Part shown: piece after piece, positions 8,001 to 16,790 of the stretch
Layout: each line of letters begins with the position of its first letter
How positions within the stretch are numbered: the stretch's first letter is position 1
Source: an uncultured Oscillospiraceae bacterium
Lineage (GTDB): Bacteria > Bacillota > Clostridia > Oscillospirales > Ruminococcaceae
Direction of reading: 5' to 3'
Assembly: GCA_900547385.1 (NCBI GenBank)
Contig: URGQ01000028.1
Coordinates: forward strand, 1-18,296
Length of the DNA: 18,296 nucleotides
Translations under genes and position numbers: made by a program
The notes under the pieces: model-generated
Databases searched by the model: none
Seen by the model: only the letters and a program-made list of their open reading frames with translations
Told to the model about the DNA's origin: nothing

Positions 8001-8176
8001 ATATCCGTATCACCATGGAAGGCAGCGAAAAGGTGACCGCTGTGGCGGAAGCGAGAAAGGCGGAGATCACCGGCGCGACGCTGGCAGAGAGCCTGACGGT
8101 GGGTACCCCTGTGGGCTACACCAAGGAGTGGGACCTGAACGGCGAAAAGGCCACGCTGGGTGTAGAGAAGATTTGA
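5027..8176 (+). CDS. ileS: Isoleucyl-tRNA synthetase, long (type 2-like) form
   Basis: A cytoplasmic class I aminoacyl-tRNA synthetase of 1049 residues that charges tRNA-Ile with isoleucine and edits misactivated valine. The HIGH motif is residues 55-58 within PPTANGKPHIGHVLTR, and KMSKS is residues 601-605. Between them lies the editing domain, with the WTTTPWTLPSN stretch near residue 224. Cys pairs such as CPRCG, CWRCD, CECG and CPKCGKKM may bind zinc. The length and the N-terminal wording (DTHGLPVELEVEKKLG) match the long IleRS type found in archaea, eukaryotes and some bacteria rather than the roughly 920-residue type of B. subtilis and E. coli; that type is commonly insensitive to mupirocin. 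ATG 5027 follows AAAGGAG. Expression is controlled by the T-box leader, and the gene ends before a shared bidirectional terminator. Confidence 0.97.
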   Translation: MYQSVSPNVNFVEQEKKIEAFWEEEHIFEKSIDSRKKGTPYVFYDGPPTANGKPHIGHVLTRVIKDMIPRYRTMKGYMVPRKAGWDTHGLPVELEVEKKLGLDGKDQIEKYGLEPFIAHCKESVWQYKGMWEDFSRTVGFWADMDNPYVTYDNNYIESEWWALKSIYDRGLLYKGFKIVPYCPRCGTPLSSHEVAQGYKAVKERSAIVRFKVKGEDAYFLAWTTTPWTLPSNVALCVNPKDTYCKVKAADGYTYYLAQPLLDAVLGRLKTEDAPAYEVLEEMPGTALEYKEYEPLFTCAAECAEKQKKKGFYVTCADYVTMGDGTGIVHIAPAFGEDDAQVGRRYDLPFVQFVDGKGHMTEETPFAGLFVKDADPKVLVDLESRGLLYDAPKFEHDYPFCWRCDTPLLYYARESWFIKMTAVKDDLIRNNNTINWIPESIGKGRFGDWLENIQDWGLSRNRYWGTPLNIWECECGERHAVGSIKELKEMSDDCPENIELHRPFIDAVTIRCPKCGKKMHRVPEVIDCWFDSGSMPFAQHHYPFENKELFEAQFPADFISEAVDQTRGWFYSLHAISTLMFNRACFKNVIVLGHVQDENGQKMSKSKGNAVDPFEALETYGADAIRWYFYINSAPWLPNRFHGKAVVEGQRKFIGTLWNTYAFFVLYANIDSFDATKHTLNPDDLTVMDRWLLSRLYSTVQAVDDHLANYRIPEAAKALQGFVDEMSNWYVRRGRERYWAPGMEADKVAAYMTLYTALVTIAKAAAPMVPFLAEAIYQNLVRSIDKTAPESIHLCDFPTVEEKWIDKELESKMDEIIRIVELGRAARNGANRKNRQPLAEMYVKADKDLDGFYMDIIREELNIKEVIFTKEVEGFVSYNFKPQLKTVGPKYGKQLGKIREALANLDGRAAKAILDSEGKLSFDFGEGPVELTADDLLIETTQRESFYTVSDRDITVAIDTVLTPALIEEGFMREIISKVQTMRKEAGFEVTDHIRITMEGSEKVTAVAEARKAEITGATLAESLTVGTPVGYTKEWDLNGEKATLGVEKI

Positions 8177-8197
8177 ACAAATAAGCAGCAGAAAGCG

Positions 8198-8276
8198 GGC
8201 GGGCGCTCCTGAAGCGGGGAGCGCCGCCCCCAGCGAAGCGGGGGCGGCGCGACGGTAAGCGGAAGGAGCGCCCGCC
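8198..8276. repeat. Nested inverted repeat between converging genes
   Basis: A perfect 13-bp outer stem (8198-8210 with 8264-8276, arm GGCGGGCGCTCCT) encloses a perfect 11-bp inner hairpin, GCGCCGCCCCC/GGGGGCGGCGC (8221-8231 with 8240-8250). An alternative stem GGCGCTCC/GGAGCGCC (8202-8209 with 8218-8225) would compete with both. There is no T-run, so it is not itself a terminator; it may be an intergenic repeat element. Confidence 0.6.
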
Positions 8277-8302
8277 GTATTGCGCGGCAAGCGGAAATTT
8301 AG

Positions 8303-8345
8303 AAAAAGCGTACCCCCATCCCAAGCCGGGATGGGGGCGCTTTTT
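8303..8345. terminator. Bidirectional terminator between ileS and the ABC operon
   Basis: AAAAAGCG-TA-CCCCCATCCC pairs with GGGATGGGGG-CGCTTTTT around an AAGCC loop, giving an 18-bp stem with a TA bulge. A-run and T-run flank it on both sides, so it can stop ileS from the left and the ABC operon from the right. Confidence 0.9.
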
Positions 8346-8360
8346 ATATAGGGAGGAGAA

Positions 8361-9998
<1,638 letters not shown>

Positions 9999-10001
9999 GG
10001 T

Positions 10002-11831
10002 TTAACCTCCTATTCCCTTATCAAGGCTGGCCCCGGTGACCTTATTGACGAGGGCATTGCAGATGAGAATGGTGACGATGAGGATGAGATTGATGCCACT
10101 GGAGAAGGCGTACAGACCCATTTCATCAAAGTAATCCAGCGTGGTGGAGAGGATGAAGCCCTGGACGCACAGCAGCATAAACAGGCTCAGCTCTCGCAGA
10201 CAGGTCATAAACGGCAGCAGATAGCCGCTGATGATGGAGGACTTCTGGATGGGAATGATGATGCGGGTCATGCGCTTAATCCAGGGGACATCCTGAATGA
10301 CGGCGGCTTCTTCAATCTCGCCGGAGAGCTGCAGCATGGAATTGAGCGAGCTGCGGCTGGCAAAGGGAATGTACTTGATGGTGCCCGCGATGATAAGCAG
10401 AGCGTAGGTATTGAACAGATTGAAGTACTGATTGGAGAATAGGATGAAGAAGGCGACACCCACCGCGATGGACGGCATAAGGTAGGGCAGGAACGCCACG
10501 CTGTTAACATAGTTAGCCCAGCGGCTGCGGCGGTTCTTGCTGACGGCGTAGCCGATAAGAGTGCCGATGGTGCCGGCGATGAGCGCGCAGCTGACGCTGA
10601 CGAGCATGGTGCCCTTGAAGGCCGTCCAAATGGTGTTGTTGTAGAGGATGCCCTTTTGCCCGTACATGCCGTTTTCGGTCACATTCTCGCTGGTGACCCA
10701 CCACTTGGTGGTCAGGTTATTGGCATCGCCGGTGTACAGGAAGCTGTAATCGCCGGGGTTGGGCAGGAAGGTCTCGAACGCGAAGGAAATGATGGGGAAG
10801 ATGCTGGTGAAGAAGGTGATGATGATAAGAATGACGGCGATGACCACGCGACCGGTGCGTCCCAGGTTGATCTTGGAGATCTGGCCGGATTTGCCGGTGA
10901 CGGTGGTGTAGTTTTTGCGGCTTTTGAGGCTGCGCTGATTGAGCAGCATGATGGCCACGCCGAAGATCATCATGATGATGGCAAGTATACTGGCTTCGCC
11001 GGTATACTTGGAGTTCATGGATACATACTTGGTGGAAAGGGTGGCAAGCCCCAGGTAATGCGGAACGGGATAGGAGCCCATGGAGCTGCCGAACACCAGC
11101 AGAATAGTGGAGAGGATGGCGGGCTTTACCATGGGCAGGGTGATGCGGAACATGGTTTTCCACTTGGGGGTATCCAGGATGGTGGCGGCTTCCTCCAGGT
11201 TCGCATCCATATTGCGGAAGATGCCGCCGATGAGGATATAGGCAAAGGGCGCATAGTGCATGCCCAGAACGATCAAGCTGGGGAAGAGCCCCTTGCACCA
11301 CCACAGGGGCATCTGGACATTGAACAGGGAGGTGAGCAGACCATTGCTGGTGCCGGTAACGGCATTGGAGTTAAAAAGGTTCTGCCACACCACCGCCAGG
11401 GTCCACTGGGGCATGATGTAGGGGAAGATAAAGATGGAGCTTAAGTATTTGCGGCAGGAAAGATTGGTGCGCGTAATGAGGAACGCGAACACACCGCCGA
11501 ACAGAATGGCCACGATGCAGGAGCCGACCGAAAGCAGAACGGTATTCAGCAGGGGGGTCCACAGGTTGGCCTTGGCCAGCGGGCTGGTGAACAGGTCGGT
11601 GTAATTGACCAGGGTGTAGCCCTGGGAGGTGCCGGCCAGGTAAGCATCAATGGTGCCGGGGTGGATCTTGAAGGTATCCTGCACGATGGCAACGATAGGC
11701 GCTACCGTGGTAATGGTGAGCACAATGCCCATGAGCAGCAGGATAACATTGTGAGGCTTGGAAAAGAAGGTCTTGACCTTATTGCGCCGCACGGCGGCGG
11801 GATTGGCCTGCAAAGCTGCGGCTTGTTTCAT
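10002..11831 (-). CDS. ABC importer permease, two transmembrane halves fused
   Basis: A 609-residue integral membrane protein carrying two binding-protein-dependent permease domains, as in the iron(III)/thiamine/spermidine-type families (FbpB- or ThiP-like). About twelve hydrophobic segments are visible, starting with NVILLLMGIVLTITTVAPIV. Each half carries an EAA loop that should contact the ATPase: EEAATILDTPKWKTM in the first half and EEAAVIQDVPWIKRM in the second. The first half ends near residue 310, followed by a basic linker (RSLKSRKNYTT). The start at 11831 is preceded by GAGGTGA. It lies 134 bp after the receptor gene, with a strong hairpin between them, and directly before the ATPase gene. 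Substrate is not apparent; the fused layout suits metal, polyamine, phosphonate or similar small solutes. Confidence 0.9.
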   Translation of the reverse strand: MKQAAALQANPAAVRRNKVKTFFSKPHNVILLLMGIVLTITTVAPIVAIVQDTFKIHPGTIDAYLAGTSQGYTLVNYTDLFTSPLAKANLWTPLLNTVLLSVGSCIVAILFGGVFAFLITRTNLSCRKYLSSIFIFPYIMPQWTLAVVWQNLFNSNAVTGTSNGLLTSLFNVQMPLWWCKGLFPSLIVLGMHYAPFAYILIGGIFRNMDANLEEAATILDTPKWKTMFRITLPMVKPAILSTILLVFGSSMGSYPVPHYLGLATLSTKYVSMNSKYTGEASILAIIMMIFGVAIMLLNQRSLKSRKNYTTVTGKSGQISKINLGRTGRVVIAVILIIITFFTSIFPIISFAFETFLPNPGDYSFLYTGDANNLTTKWWVTSENVTENGMYGQKGILYNNTIWTAFKGTMLVSVSCALIAGTIGTLIGYAVSKNRRSRWANYVNSVAFLPYLMPSIAVGVAFFILFSNQYFNLFNTYALLIIAGTIKYIPFASRSSLNSMLQLSGEIEEAAVIQDVPWIKRMTRIIIPIQKSSIISGYLLPFMTCLRELSLFMLLCVQGFILSTTLDYFDEMGLYAFSSGINLILIVTILICNALVNKVTGASLDKGIGG

Positions 11832-11879
11832 GGTAGGGAATCACCTCTCTTGTGGGGAGTGGGGGCTGCAAAAGGGAAA

Positions 11880-11916
11880 CGCCCCCGGCGCGGCGGTTGG
11901 ACGCGATCCGGGGGCG
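11880..11916 (-). other. Intercistronic hairpin between receptor and permease genes
   Basis: CGCCCCCGG and CCGGGGGCG (11880-11888 with 11908-11916) form a perfect 9-bp stem, and the loop can extend it through CGCG/CGCG. On the mRNA it follows the receptor gene and is followed by TTTCCCTTTT. Such structures often protect or partly terminate receptor mRNA, so that receptor exceeds permease; that role is inferred here. Confidence 0.6.
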
Positions 11917-11965
11917 CGCTCTTTACTTCTTAACAGATCGCAAAGATAAGTGCGTGGTGATTTTA

Positions 11966-13300
11966 TCAGCCGGCGCTGTACTTATCCAGAACCTCGATCC
12001 AGCTGCCTACGGTGAAGGCAACAGAAGCGCAGTATTCGGGATCCTCAAGGACCAGCTTATCGGCCCACCATTCATAACCGCGGTCGTTCTTGCAGTCGAA
12101 GGTGTTAACGCCGTCAACATAGCCGCCTTCCTGATGATGGTACTTCTCCTCGGTGCCGGCAGCAACGGTCGGGTTGGAGGAATAGCCGCCCATATCCTTG
12201 CCCCAGGCAGAGAAGCCGTCAACGGTGCAGGTCATGTAGGCGATAAAGGCGCAGGCAGTCCAGGGCAGGGGGCTGTTATCGGTAACAAACAGGTAATGGC
12301 AGTAGCCATAGCCGCCGAGACCGGTGTAGCCATCCTGATAGGCTGCAACCTTGATGTTGTTCTTGGAAACAGTGGCGGATTCCTCAACGGAGCGGAGCTT
12401 GGAGTAAACCAGAAGGCCGAACTGATCCTTGGCAGAATCGGAAACCAGGGTATTGCAGATGGGACCGTCATCGGTCTGGGCATTGTAGCTGCCGACCCAC
12501 AGCTTGATCCAGGCCAGGCCGTACTTGGCGTTCTCGGTCAGACCGAGGTTCGCGGCATCGGCAGCCATGGCATCAATGGTGGGCTGGAAGTAGGCCTGCT
12601 CCTCAGCGGGCAGAGCCTCAAAGGCGGTCTTGAGCATGGTGGAATAATCATCACGGGTAAGCATATACAGGAAGTTTTTGCCCACGATCTCGGAATCAAT
12701 ATCCATGAACAGGCCGTGCTCGCCCTCGGCTACGAAATCCCAAACATTATCATAGGATTTTTCACCGACGCAGTTATACATAAAGACCTTATTGAGGGTC
12801 TGCAGGGGCAGATAGCCTTCATAGGCATCGGCGGTGGTGTTGTTGGCGTCAGCCCAATCCTTGGGGATAAAGGTATCCAGAACGCCGGTCTTGACCATCT
12901 TGCTCTCGATCTGGTTGCCGTCCTGAATGAGGGTCATGGCAAAGGTGCCGGTCTCCTTCAGGGAGTCAGCGGTGAGCTGCTCAAAGATCTTGTTGTTCTT
13001 GGGCTGCTGCCACTCAAAGTTCAGGGTGTAGCTGGAGTCGATGGACTGCAGGTACTCGATGAACAGAGGCAGGGCGCTCTTGCCGCGGCTGGAGTTGCCA
13101 ACGCCGTAGAAGGTCTTGCCGTTGGACTCTTCGATTGCTTTTTTCGCCAGCTCCTCAAGAGTCATGCCTTCCGCTTCCTTAATGATCTGCTGGGTAGCAG
13201 AAAGCTCCTCATTGGGAGTGGGAGCGGGCTTCTCGCCGCAGCCGACCATCAGGGTGAGGACCATGATGACGGCCAGCAGCATAGACAGTGCTTTTTTCAT
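11966..13300 (-). CDS. Extracellular solute-binding lipoprotein of an ABC importer
   Basis: A 444-residue receptor, first gene of the importer operon. The signal peptide MKKALSMLLAVIMVLTLMVG ends at Cys21 (lipobox LMVGC), so it should be lipid-anchored on the outside of the membrane, followed by a Pro-rich tether. The mature part is Trp- and Tyr-rich, with segments such as FIEYLQSIDSSYTLNFEWQQ, YNCVGEKSYDNVWDF and PLPWTACAFIAYMTC. This fits a type 2 periplasmic-binding fold of the ferric/polyamine/sugar kind, but no ligand-specific motif is recognised. GGAGG lies 9 bases before ATG 13300. A consensus promoter lies at 13410-13438 and a hairpin sits in the leader just before the ribosome-binding site. 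Together with the fused permease and ATPase it forms a complete importer of unknown substrate. Confidence 0.88.
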   Translation of the reverse strand: MKKALSMLLAVIMVLTLMVGCGEKPAPTPNEELSATQQIIKEAEGMTLEELAKKAIEESNGKTFYGVGNSSRGKSALPLFIEYLQSIDSSYTLNFEWQQPKNNKIFEQLTADSLKETGTFAMTLIQDGNQIESKMVKTGVLDTFIPKDWADANNTTADAYEGYLPLQTLNKVFMYNCVGEKSYDNVWDFVAEGEHGLFMDIDSEIVGKNFLYMLTRDDYSTMLKTAFEALPAEEQAYFQPTIDAMAADAANLGLTENAKYGLAWIKLWVGSYNAQTDDGPICNTLVSDSAKDQFGLLVYSKLRSVEESATVSKNNIKVAAYQDGYTGLGGYGYCHYLFVTDNSPLPWTACAFIAYMTCTVDGFSAWGKDMGGYSSNPTVAAGTEEKYHHQEGGYVDGVNTFDCKNDRGYEWWADKLVLEDPEYCASVAFTVGSWIEVLDKYSAG

Positions 13301-13318
13301 TGTTTTTCTCCTCCATAT

Positions 13319-13357
13319 GTAATCTATTTATAATGACCGCCAAAGGGCGGTGATTAC
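13319..13357 (-). promoter_or_regulatory. Leader hairpin ahead of the receptor ribosome-binding site
   Basis: In the mRNA, GTAATC-ACCGCC pairs with GGCGGT, then an 11-nt bulge, then GATTAC (13346-13357 with 13336-13341 and 13319-13324; loop CTTT). It ends a few bases before GGAGG. It could modulate translation or mRNA stability; no known riboswitch class is recognised. Confidence 0.5.
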
Positions 13358-13409
13358 CGAAAAATGATTTGATAATGACCTTACATAAACTTTGCTTAAA
13401 CTTTACTTT

Positions 13410-13438
13410 ATTATAGTACTTGGTCTAATGCTTGTCAA
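13410..13438 (-). promoter_or_regulatory. Consensus promoter of the ABC importer operon
   Basis: On the minus strand TTGACA (13438-13433), a 17-bp spacer and TATAAT (13415-13410) are both perfect. Transcription should begin near 13403, giving a leader of about 100 nt. No obvious operator palindrome overlaps it. Confidence 0.88.
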
Positions 13439-13546
13439 TTATGACATTTAACACTATGCTATCCAGAATAAATTGGTTAAAAGCAACAATCAATTCGCCA
13501 ATATGCGCAAAAATAAAAGTCGGAAGTAGCCGAAATGGGCAGGCCG

Positions 13547-13555
13547 TGCTATAAT
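13547..13555 (+). promoter_or_regulatory. Extended -10 promoter of the HAD phosphatase gene
   Basis: TGCTATAAT is an extended -10 element (TGn plus TATAAT), 36 bp before the ATG at 13592. No good -35 box is seen 17-18 bp upstream, which extended -10 promoters tolerate. Confidence 0.7.
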
Positions 13556-13591
13556 ATGGCCGGTAAAACGGCAAAAGGGAGGAACGAGAAG

Positions 13592-14362
13592 ATGATCCGG
13601 CTGGTGACCTGCGATATAGACGGTACGCTGCTGCATGGCGAGGAAACATCAATTGACACCGAAACGCTGGAGGAGATCCGGCGCCTGCGGGAAAAGGGGA
13701 TCCTTTTCTGCCCGGCCAGCGGTCGGCAGTACCACAGCCTGCGGCGGCTGTTTGCCCCGGTGCAGGATGAGATCGCATATATCTGTGAGAATGGCTCAGT
13801 GGTGTTTGGGCCGGGTAATCCAGGCCCGGTATGGGGCAAGGTGCCGTTGGAACGCAGCCTGGCGGTGCAGCTGTGCCGGGATATTATGGCGATGCCGGAG
13901 TGCGAGATTAACGCAAGCGGTGAAAACACCTGCTATGTATGTACCCGTGATAGGGAATATCTGCGCCACATGCGGGAGGATGTGGGAAATATCACCGAGG
14001 TAGTGGATGACCCTGACGACATTCCGGAAACCATTATTAAGGTTTCGGCCTTCAGCCGCCGCGGTACCGGTGCGGTGATCGAGCACTTCCGGGAGCGTTG
14101 GGGAGAGATTTTTCAGGTGGCGGTAGCCGGGGACCAGTGGATCGACTTTACCCTGGCGGATAAAGGCTCCGGACTGAGGATCATCTGTGATGCGATGGGA
14201 GTAAAACCGGAGGAAGTGATGTCCTTTGGGGATAATTATAATGATATTCCCATTCTCTCGCTGGTAGGACACCCTTACATTATGGATAACGCCGTACAGG
14301 AGCTGCGGGAACTGTTCCCTAACCACTGCCGACGGGTAGCCGATGTATTGAAAACGCTATAA
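13592..14362 (+). CDS. Cof-like HAD-IIB family phosphatase
   Basis: A 256-residue cytoplasmic HAD-superfamily hydrolase, type IIB (Cof-like), probably acting on sugar phosphates or similar small phosphate esters. Motif I is CDIDGTLL, with nucleophile Asp8 and acid/base Asp10. Motif II is the Ser of PASGRQ (Ser43), motif III is Lys191 in DKGSG, and motif IV is GDNYND (213-218), which binds Mg2+. A C2-type cap lies between. The start at 13592 follows GGGAGG; an in-frame ATG at 13535 is upstream of the -10 box and cannot be used. It is a single gene with its own promoter, divergent from the ABC importer, and shares a bidirectional terminator with the anti-sigma gene. Exact substrate is unknown. 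Confidence 0.9.
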   Translation: MIRLVTCDIDGTLLHGEETSIDTETLEEIRRLREKGILFCPASGRQYHSLRRLFAPVQDEIAYICENGSVVFGPGNPGPVWGKVPLERSLAVQLCRDIMAMPECEINASGENTCYVCTRDREYLRHMREDVGNITEVVDDPDDIPETIIKVSAFSRRGTGAVIEHFRERWGEIFQVAVAGDQWIDFTLADKGSGLRIICDAMGVKPEEVMSFGDNYNDIPILSLVGHPYIMDNAVQELRELFPNHCRRVADVLKTL

Positions 14363-14457
14363 AGGATGAAAGAATACCAAATAAAAAAGACGCCATACCG
14401 CAACATCTCTGACCAAACCACCATTCTGCACATGATTCTGTATAACCCGTAAACCGT

Positions 14458-14499
14458 AAAAAGGCGCGAGCCGCTGTATTGCAGCGGCTCGCGCCTTTT
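14458..14499. terminator. Bidirectional terminator between HAD and anti-sigma genes
   Basis: GGCGCGAGCCGCTG (14463-14476) pairs perfectly with 14482-14495 around a TATTG loop, flanked by AAAAA on the left and TTTT on the right. It works for the plus-strand HAD gene and the minus-strand sigma/anti-sigma operon. Confidence 0.93.
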
Positions 14500-14502
14500 C
14501 TT

Positions 14503-15708
14503 TCAGTCATCCAACTCCGCCTCGTGCTTGAGGATCGCGCCGGTGGCGGCGTTGATCTCGTAGCTGTACTCCATGCCGCCGGATTTGAACTCGACCTCGT
14601 AGACGAGCGTGCCGTCCTCGTCGTCCAGTTCGATCTCCATGTCATACGCCTTGTTCTCGCTCACACCCGCGTGGTTCAGGGCGATGGACTTCGCCTTGGC
14701 GTGACCGATGTCGCCGGTGGGCGCAATAGGCTTTGCCGTCTCATCCCCTACAGGGGCCGTGGCCGGCAAGTCCTTCTGCCCGCTGAGCACCTTCCCCGTG
14801 TAGGCGTCCACCAGATACTCAAACTCACCCCATGCCGTGTGCAGCTCCACCTCGTAGTGCGCGGGGAATTCGTCCAGCTCGGAATCGACCTCCGCCGTGA
14901 CGGAGTTCAACGCCGTTGTCCCGGCATACTGCTCCGCGGCGTAAGCGGCGGCATCCTTGCCGATGGGCATGGCAGGCGCGCCCGCTTCCGCAAGGTCCTT
15001 CAGCTCCTCCACCGAGAGCTTTGCCAGCGCGTCAAACTTGAGCGCCGGGTTGATGGCGAGGACGCGGTTCACCAGCGCCGCCTTGCCGGTGGAAATACTG
15101 TTCTCCCGTGCCTGCTGCTCCCGCGCCGCATCCTGCGTCAGCGTCTGCGTCAGGACGGCGGCCTTTGCTTCGCTGGTCTGCAACACGCCGTCCACGGCGC
15201 TTGCCAGCTCCTGCTGCAGCTTTTGGGCACGGTCGGCGTTCTTATCCTCCACCGAGATCATAATGGCGGAGGAAATGCTGTCGAGATAGCCGTTTCGCAC
15301 GAGACTGCCCACGATGGCGTTCACCGCCACATCCAACTTCGCACCCTTGAGGTCGGCGCCATTGCTCATATCCGCAAGGATGGCCTTGGCATCCTCGTTG
15401 AGCGGGGTACAGACGAGAACCTTTTCGTTCCTGCTGACCTTCAGCTCAATGCTGGGGTTCACATCCAGCGACACCACAGAGGCAACTGCATTCGCCTGCT
15501 GATAGAGTACGCCTCCGCCGGCAAGAAGAACCACCGCCAAGCAGGCGGCAACCAGAATCGTCCATTTTCTTTTTGCTGTTTTCATAGTCGGCATATTGAT
15601 TACCGTTCCTTTCCGCGTTTCACAGCGGGAGAGAACGCCGCTCATATCGTCCGGCGCGGTCTTTTCAAGGGCCACAGCCAGTTGCCGCTCCATTTTTTCA
15701 TTGGTCAT
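14503..15708 (-). CDS. RsgI-like membrane anti-sigma factor with PepSY domains
   Basis: A 401-residue single-pass membrane protein and probable partner of the ECF sigma factor encoded just upstream. Residues 1-48 are cytoplasmic and should hold the sigma factor. A transmembrane helix spans about 50-68. Next comes SVVSLDVNPSIELKVSRNEKV, typical of the outer domain of clostridial RsgI proteins; its Asn84-Pro85 matches the bond reported to self-cleave in that family. A long helical, Ala/Gln-rich middle (about 130-240) follows. Two C-terminal PepSY-like repeats end the protein, with YEVELHTAWGEFEYLVDAYTG and YEVEFKSGGMEYSYEINAATG (about 245-305 and 330-398). ATG 15708 overlaps the sigma stop by one base (TGATG), so translation is coupled. 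Signal sensed and target genes are unknown. The PepSY tail may bind cell-wall material or inhibit a protease. Confidence 0.8.
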   Translation of the reverse strand: MTNEKMERQLAVALEKTAPDDMSGVLSRCETRKGTVINMPTMKTAKRKWTILVAACLAVVLLAGGGVLYQQANAVASVVSLDVNPSIELKVSRNEKVLVCTPLNEDAKAILADMSNGADLKGAKLDVAVNAIVGSLVRNGYLDSISSAIMISVEDKNADRAQKLQQELASAVDGVLQTSEAKAAVLTQTLTQDAAREQQARENSISTGKAALVNRVLAINPALKFDALAKLSVEELKDLAEAGAPAMPIGKDAAAYAAEQYAGTTALNSVTAEVDSELDEFPAHYEVELHTAWGEFEYLVDAYTGKVLSGQKDLPATAPVGDETAKPIAPTGDIGHAKAKSIALNHAGVSENKAYDMEIELDDEDGTLVYEVEFKSGGMEYSYEINAATGAILKHEAELDD

Positions 15709-16280
15709 CAGGCGTCATCTCCTTCCAGAAAGCTGCGCATCTTTTTCAATGCTCTGTGATATTTCGACAGGACGGTGGGAAGCGGAAGCTCCAGCAGCGC
15801 CGCGATCTCTCTGTGCTTCATGCCCGTGACCGCGTGGAGCAGCACAATGCGCCGCTCCTCGTCAGCGAGTCTTGCCAATGCGCCTTGCAGCAGCGCGCGC
15901 TCGTCGGCGTCCAGTCCGCACTCCTGCGTGGGAATGGCGTCCCATTCCTCCTCGCTGAGGGCGGCATGGCGTTCCTCCCGCCGCATGCGCATCAGGCACA
16001 GGTTGCGGCACACGGTCAGCAGCCAGCCCATGGGTGAGCCGGTGGGGCGGTACTGCTCCGCGCAGTCCCACACCTGCACATAGACATCCTGCGTGAGATC
16101 CTGCGCGTCCTGCGCGTTTTTGAGATAGGAAAGCGCAAGACCGTACACCGCTGTGCGCGTGCGCTGATACAGCTCCGCCAGCGCGTCACGCTCCCCGCCG
16201 GCAATGTGGAGCAACAACTGCTGCAGCTTGTGTCGATCCTCTGCCGGAGCATATTCGGTTGTCATCAGCATACTGAGCAT
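15708..16280 (-). CDS. ECF-family RNA polymerase sigma factor
   Basis: A 190-residue extracytoplasmic-function sigma factor. Region 2 is at about residues 33-100, with LSYLKNAQDAQDLTQDVYVQVW for core binding and -10 recognition. Region 4 is at about 128-185, with LADEERRIVLLHAVTGMKHREIAALLELPLPTV forming the helix-turn-helix that reads the -35 element. Region 3 is absent, as usual. The start at 16280 follows AGGAG ten bases upstream; in-frame ATGs further in lack a good site. It is the first gene of a two-gene operon with the RsgI-like anti-sigma factor, which probably holds it inactive at the membrane until an envelope signal triggers proteolysis. Such systems normally activate their own promoter. 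A broken sigma-like gene lies directly upstream on the same strand. Confidence 0.92.
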   Translation of the reverse strand: MLSMLMTTEYAPAEDRHKLQQLLLHIAGGERDALAELYQRTRTAVYGLALSYLKNAQDAQDLTQDVYVQVWDCAEQYRPTGSPMGWLLTVCRNLCLMRMRREERHAALSEEEWDAIPTQECGLDADERALLQGALARLADEERRIVLLHAVTGMKHREIAALLELPLPTVLSKYHRALKKMRSFLEGDDA

Positions 16281-16307
16281 GGGCTTTTTCTCCTGTCATC
16301 CGTGTAA

Positions 16308-16332
16308 TGCACGGAAAGGGCGTTTTATTGCA
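16308..16332 (-). promoter_or_regulatory. Possible autoregulated ECF-type promoter
   Basis: On the minus strand TGCAAT (16332-16327), 13 bp and CGTGCA (16313-16308) have the general look of an ECF -35/-10 pair, just before the sigma gene. A small inverted repeat, CCGTG/CACGG (16300-16314), overlaps the -10. There is no sigma-A promoter nearby. This is weak pattern evidence only. Confidence 0.3.
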
Positions 16333-16355
16333 TTTGGACTTAAAAACTTTTTTGA

Positions 16356-16790
16356 TCAAGCTCCGCTGAGCACCTCGTAAACACGGATCAGTGCTGCGAC
16401 CTCGCAGGCAAACCGATTCGCCAGCGCCTTCTCCTCCCACCATGTCCTCTGCGGCGTTGCGTCATGCCCCGTGTCCTGCTCCGCCTCCGCTTTGGCTGTG
16501 CGGATGGCCTTCTGCGCGGAGAGCCACCGTCCATAGGACCCACTGTACAAGTCCCTTTTCAGTTTCCGCAGTGCGGCCTTGTACGCCTTCTCCGCTCCGC
16601 TGGGGCCATTGTAGTTGAGCCGGATCGCCAGCTCCTAAAAGGTCAGCCAACCTCGTCCGGCTGACCGATGCCGAGGTAGCTTCGCACCAGATTCAGCTCT
16701 CTGGGCGTCAGCACCTCCTCCATTCGCTGCATCAGCAGCGTCCGGCGCATCATGCGGTCATAGGAATGCGTATGATCCCGACGCAGAATC
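16356..16790 (-). pseudogene. Broken sigma-region-4-like gene, C-terminal part
   Basis: The minus strand encodes pieces of one helical protein in different frames. Frame one, from about 16790, reads LRRDHTHSYDRMMRRTLLMQ, then MEEVLTPRELNLVRSYLGIG and PDEVG, and ends at a TGA (16643-16645). Shifted by one base it continues WLTF, hits a TAG at 16635-16637 exactly where a Gln or Lys codon would be expected, then reads ELAIRLNYNGPSGAEKAYKA followed by LRKLKRDLYSG to a stop at 16356. The LTPRE...LTFxELA...GAEKAY pattern resembles region 4 of sigma factors, including forms found on Firmicute mobile elements. One frameshift plus one nonsense codon make it non-functional. The 64-codon frame from 16550 is its tail, not a separate gene. 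Confidence 0.6.

Noticed and set aside
11852..13333. A 493-codon plus-strand frame opposite the solute-binding protein
   Set aside because: It is a shadow of the receptor gene's codon bias; the minus strand has promoter, RBS, signal peptide and lipobox.
14479..15759. A 426-codon plus-strand frame opposite the anti-sigma gene
   Set aside because: Antisense shadow; the minus-strand protein has recognisable RsgI and PepSY features and is coupled to the sigma gene.
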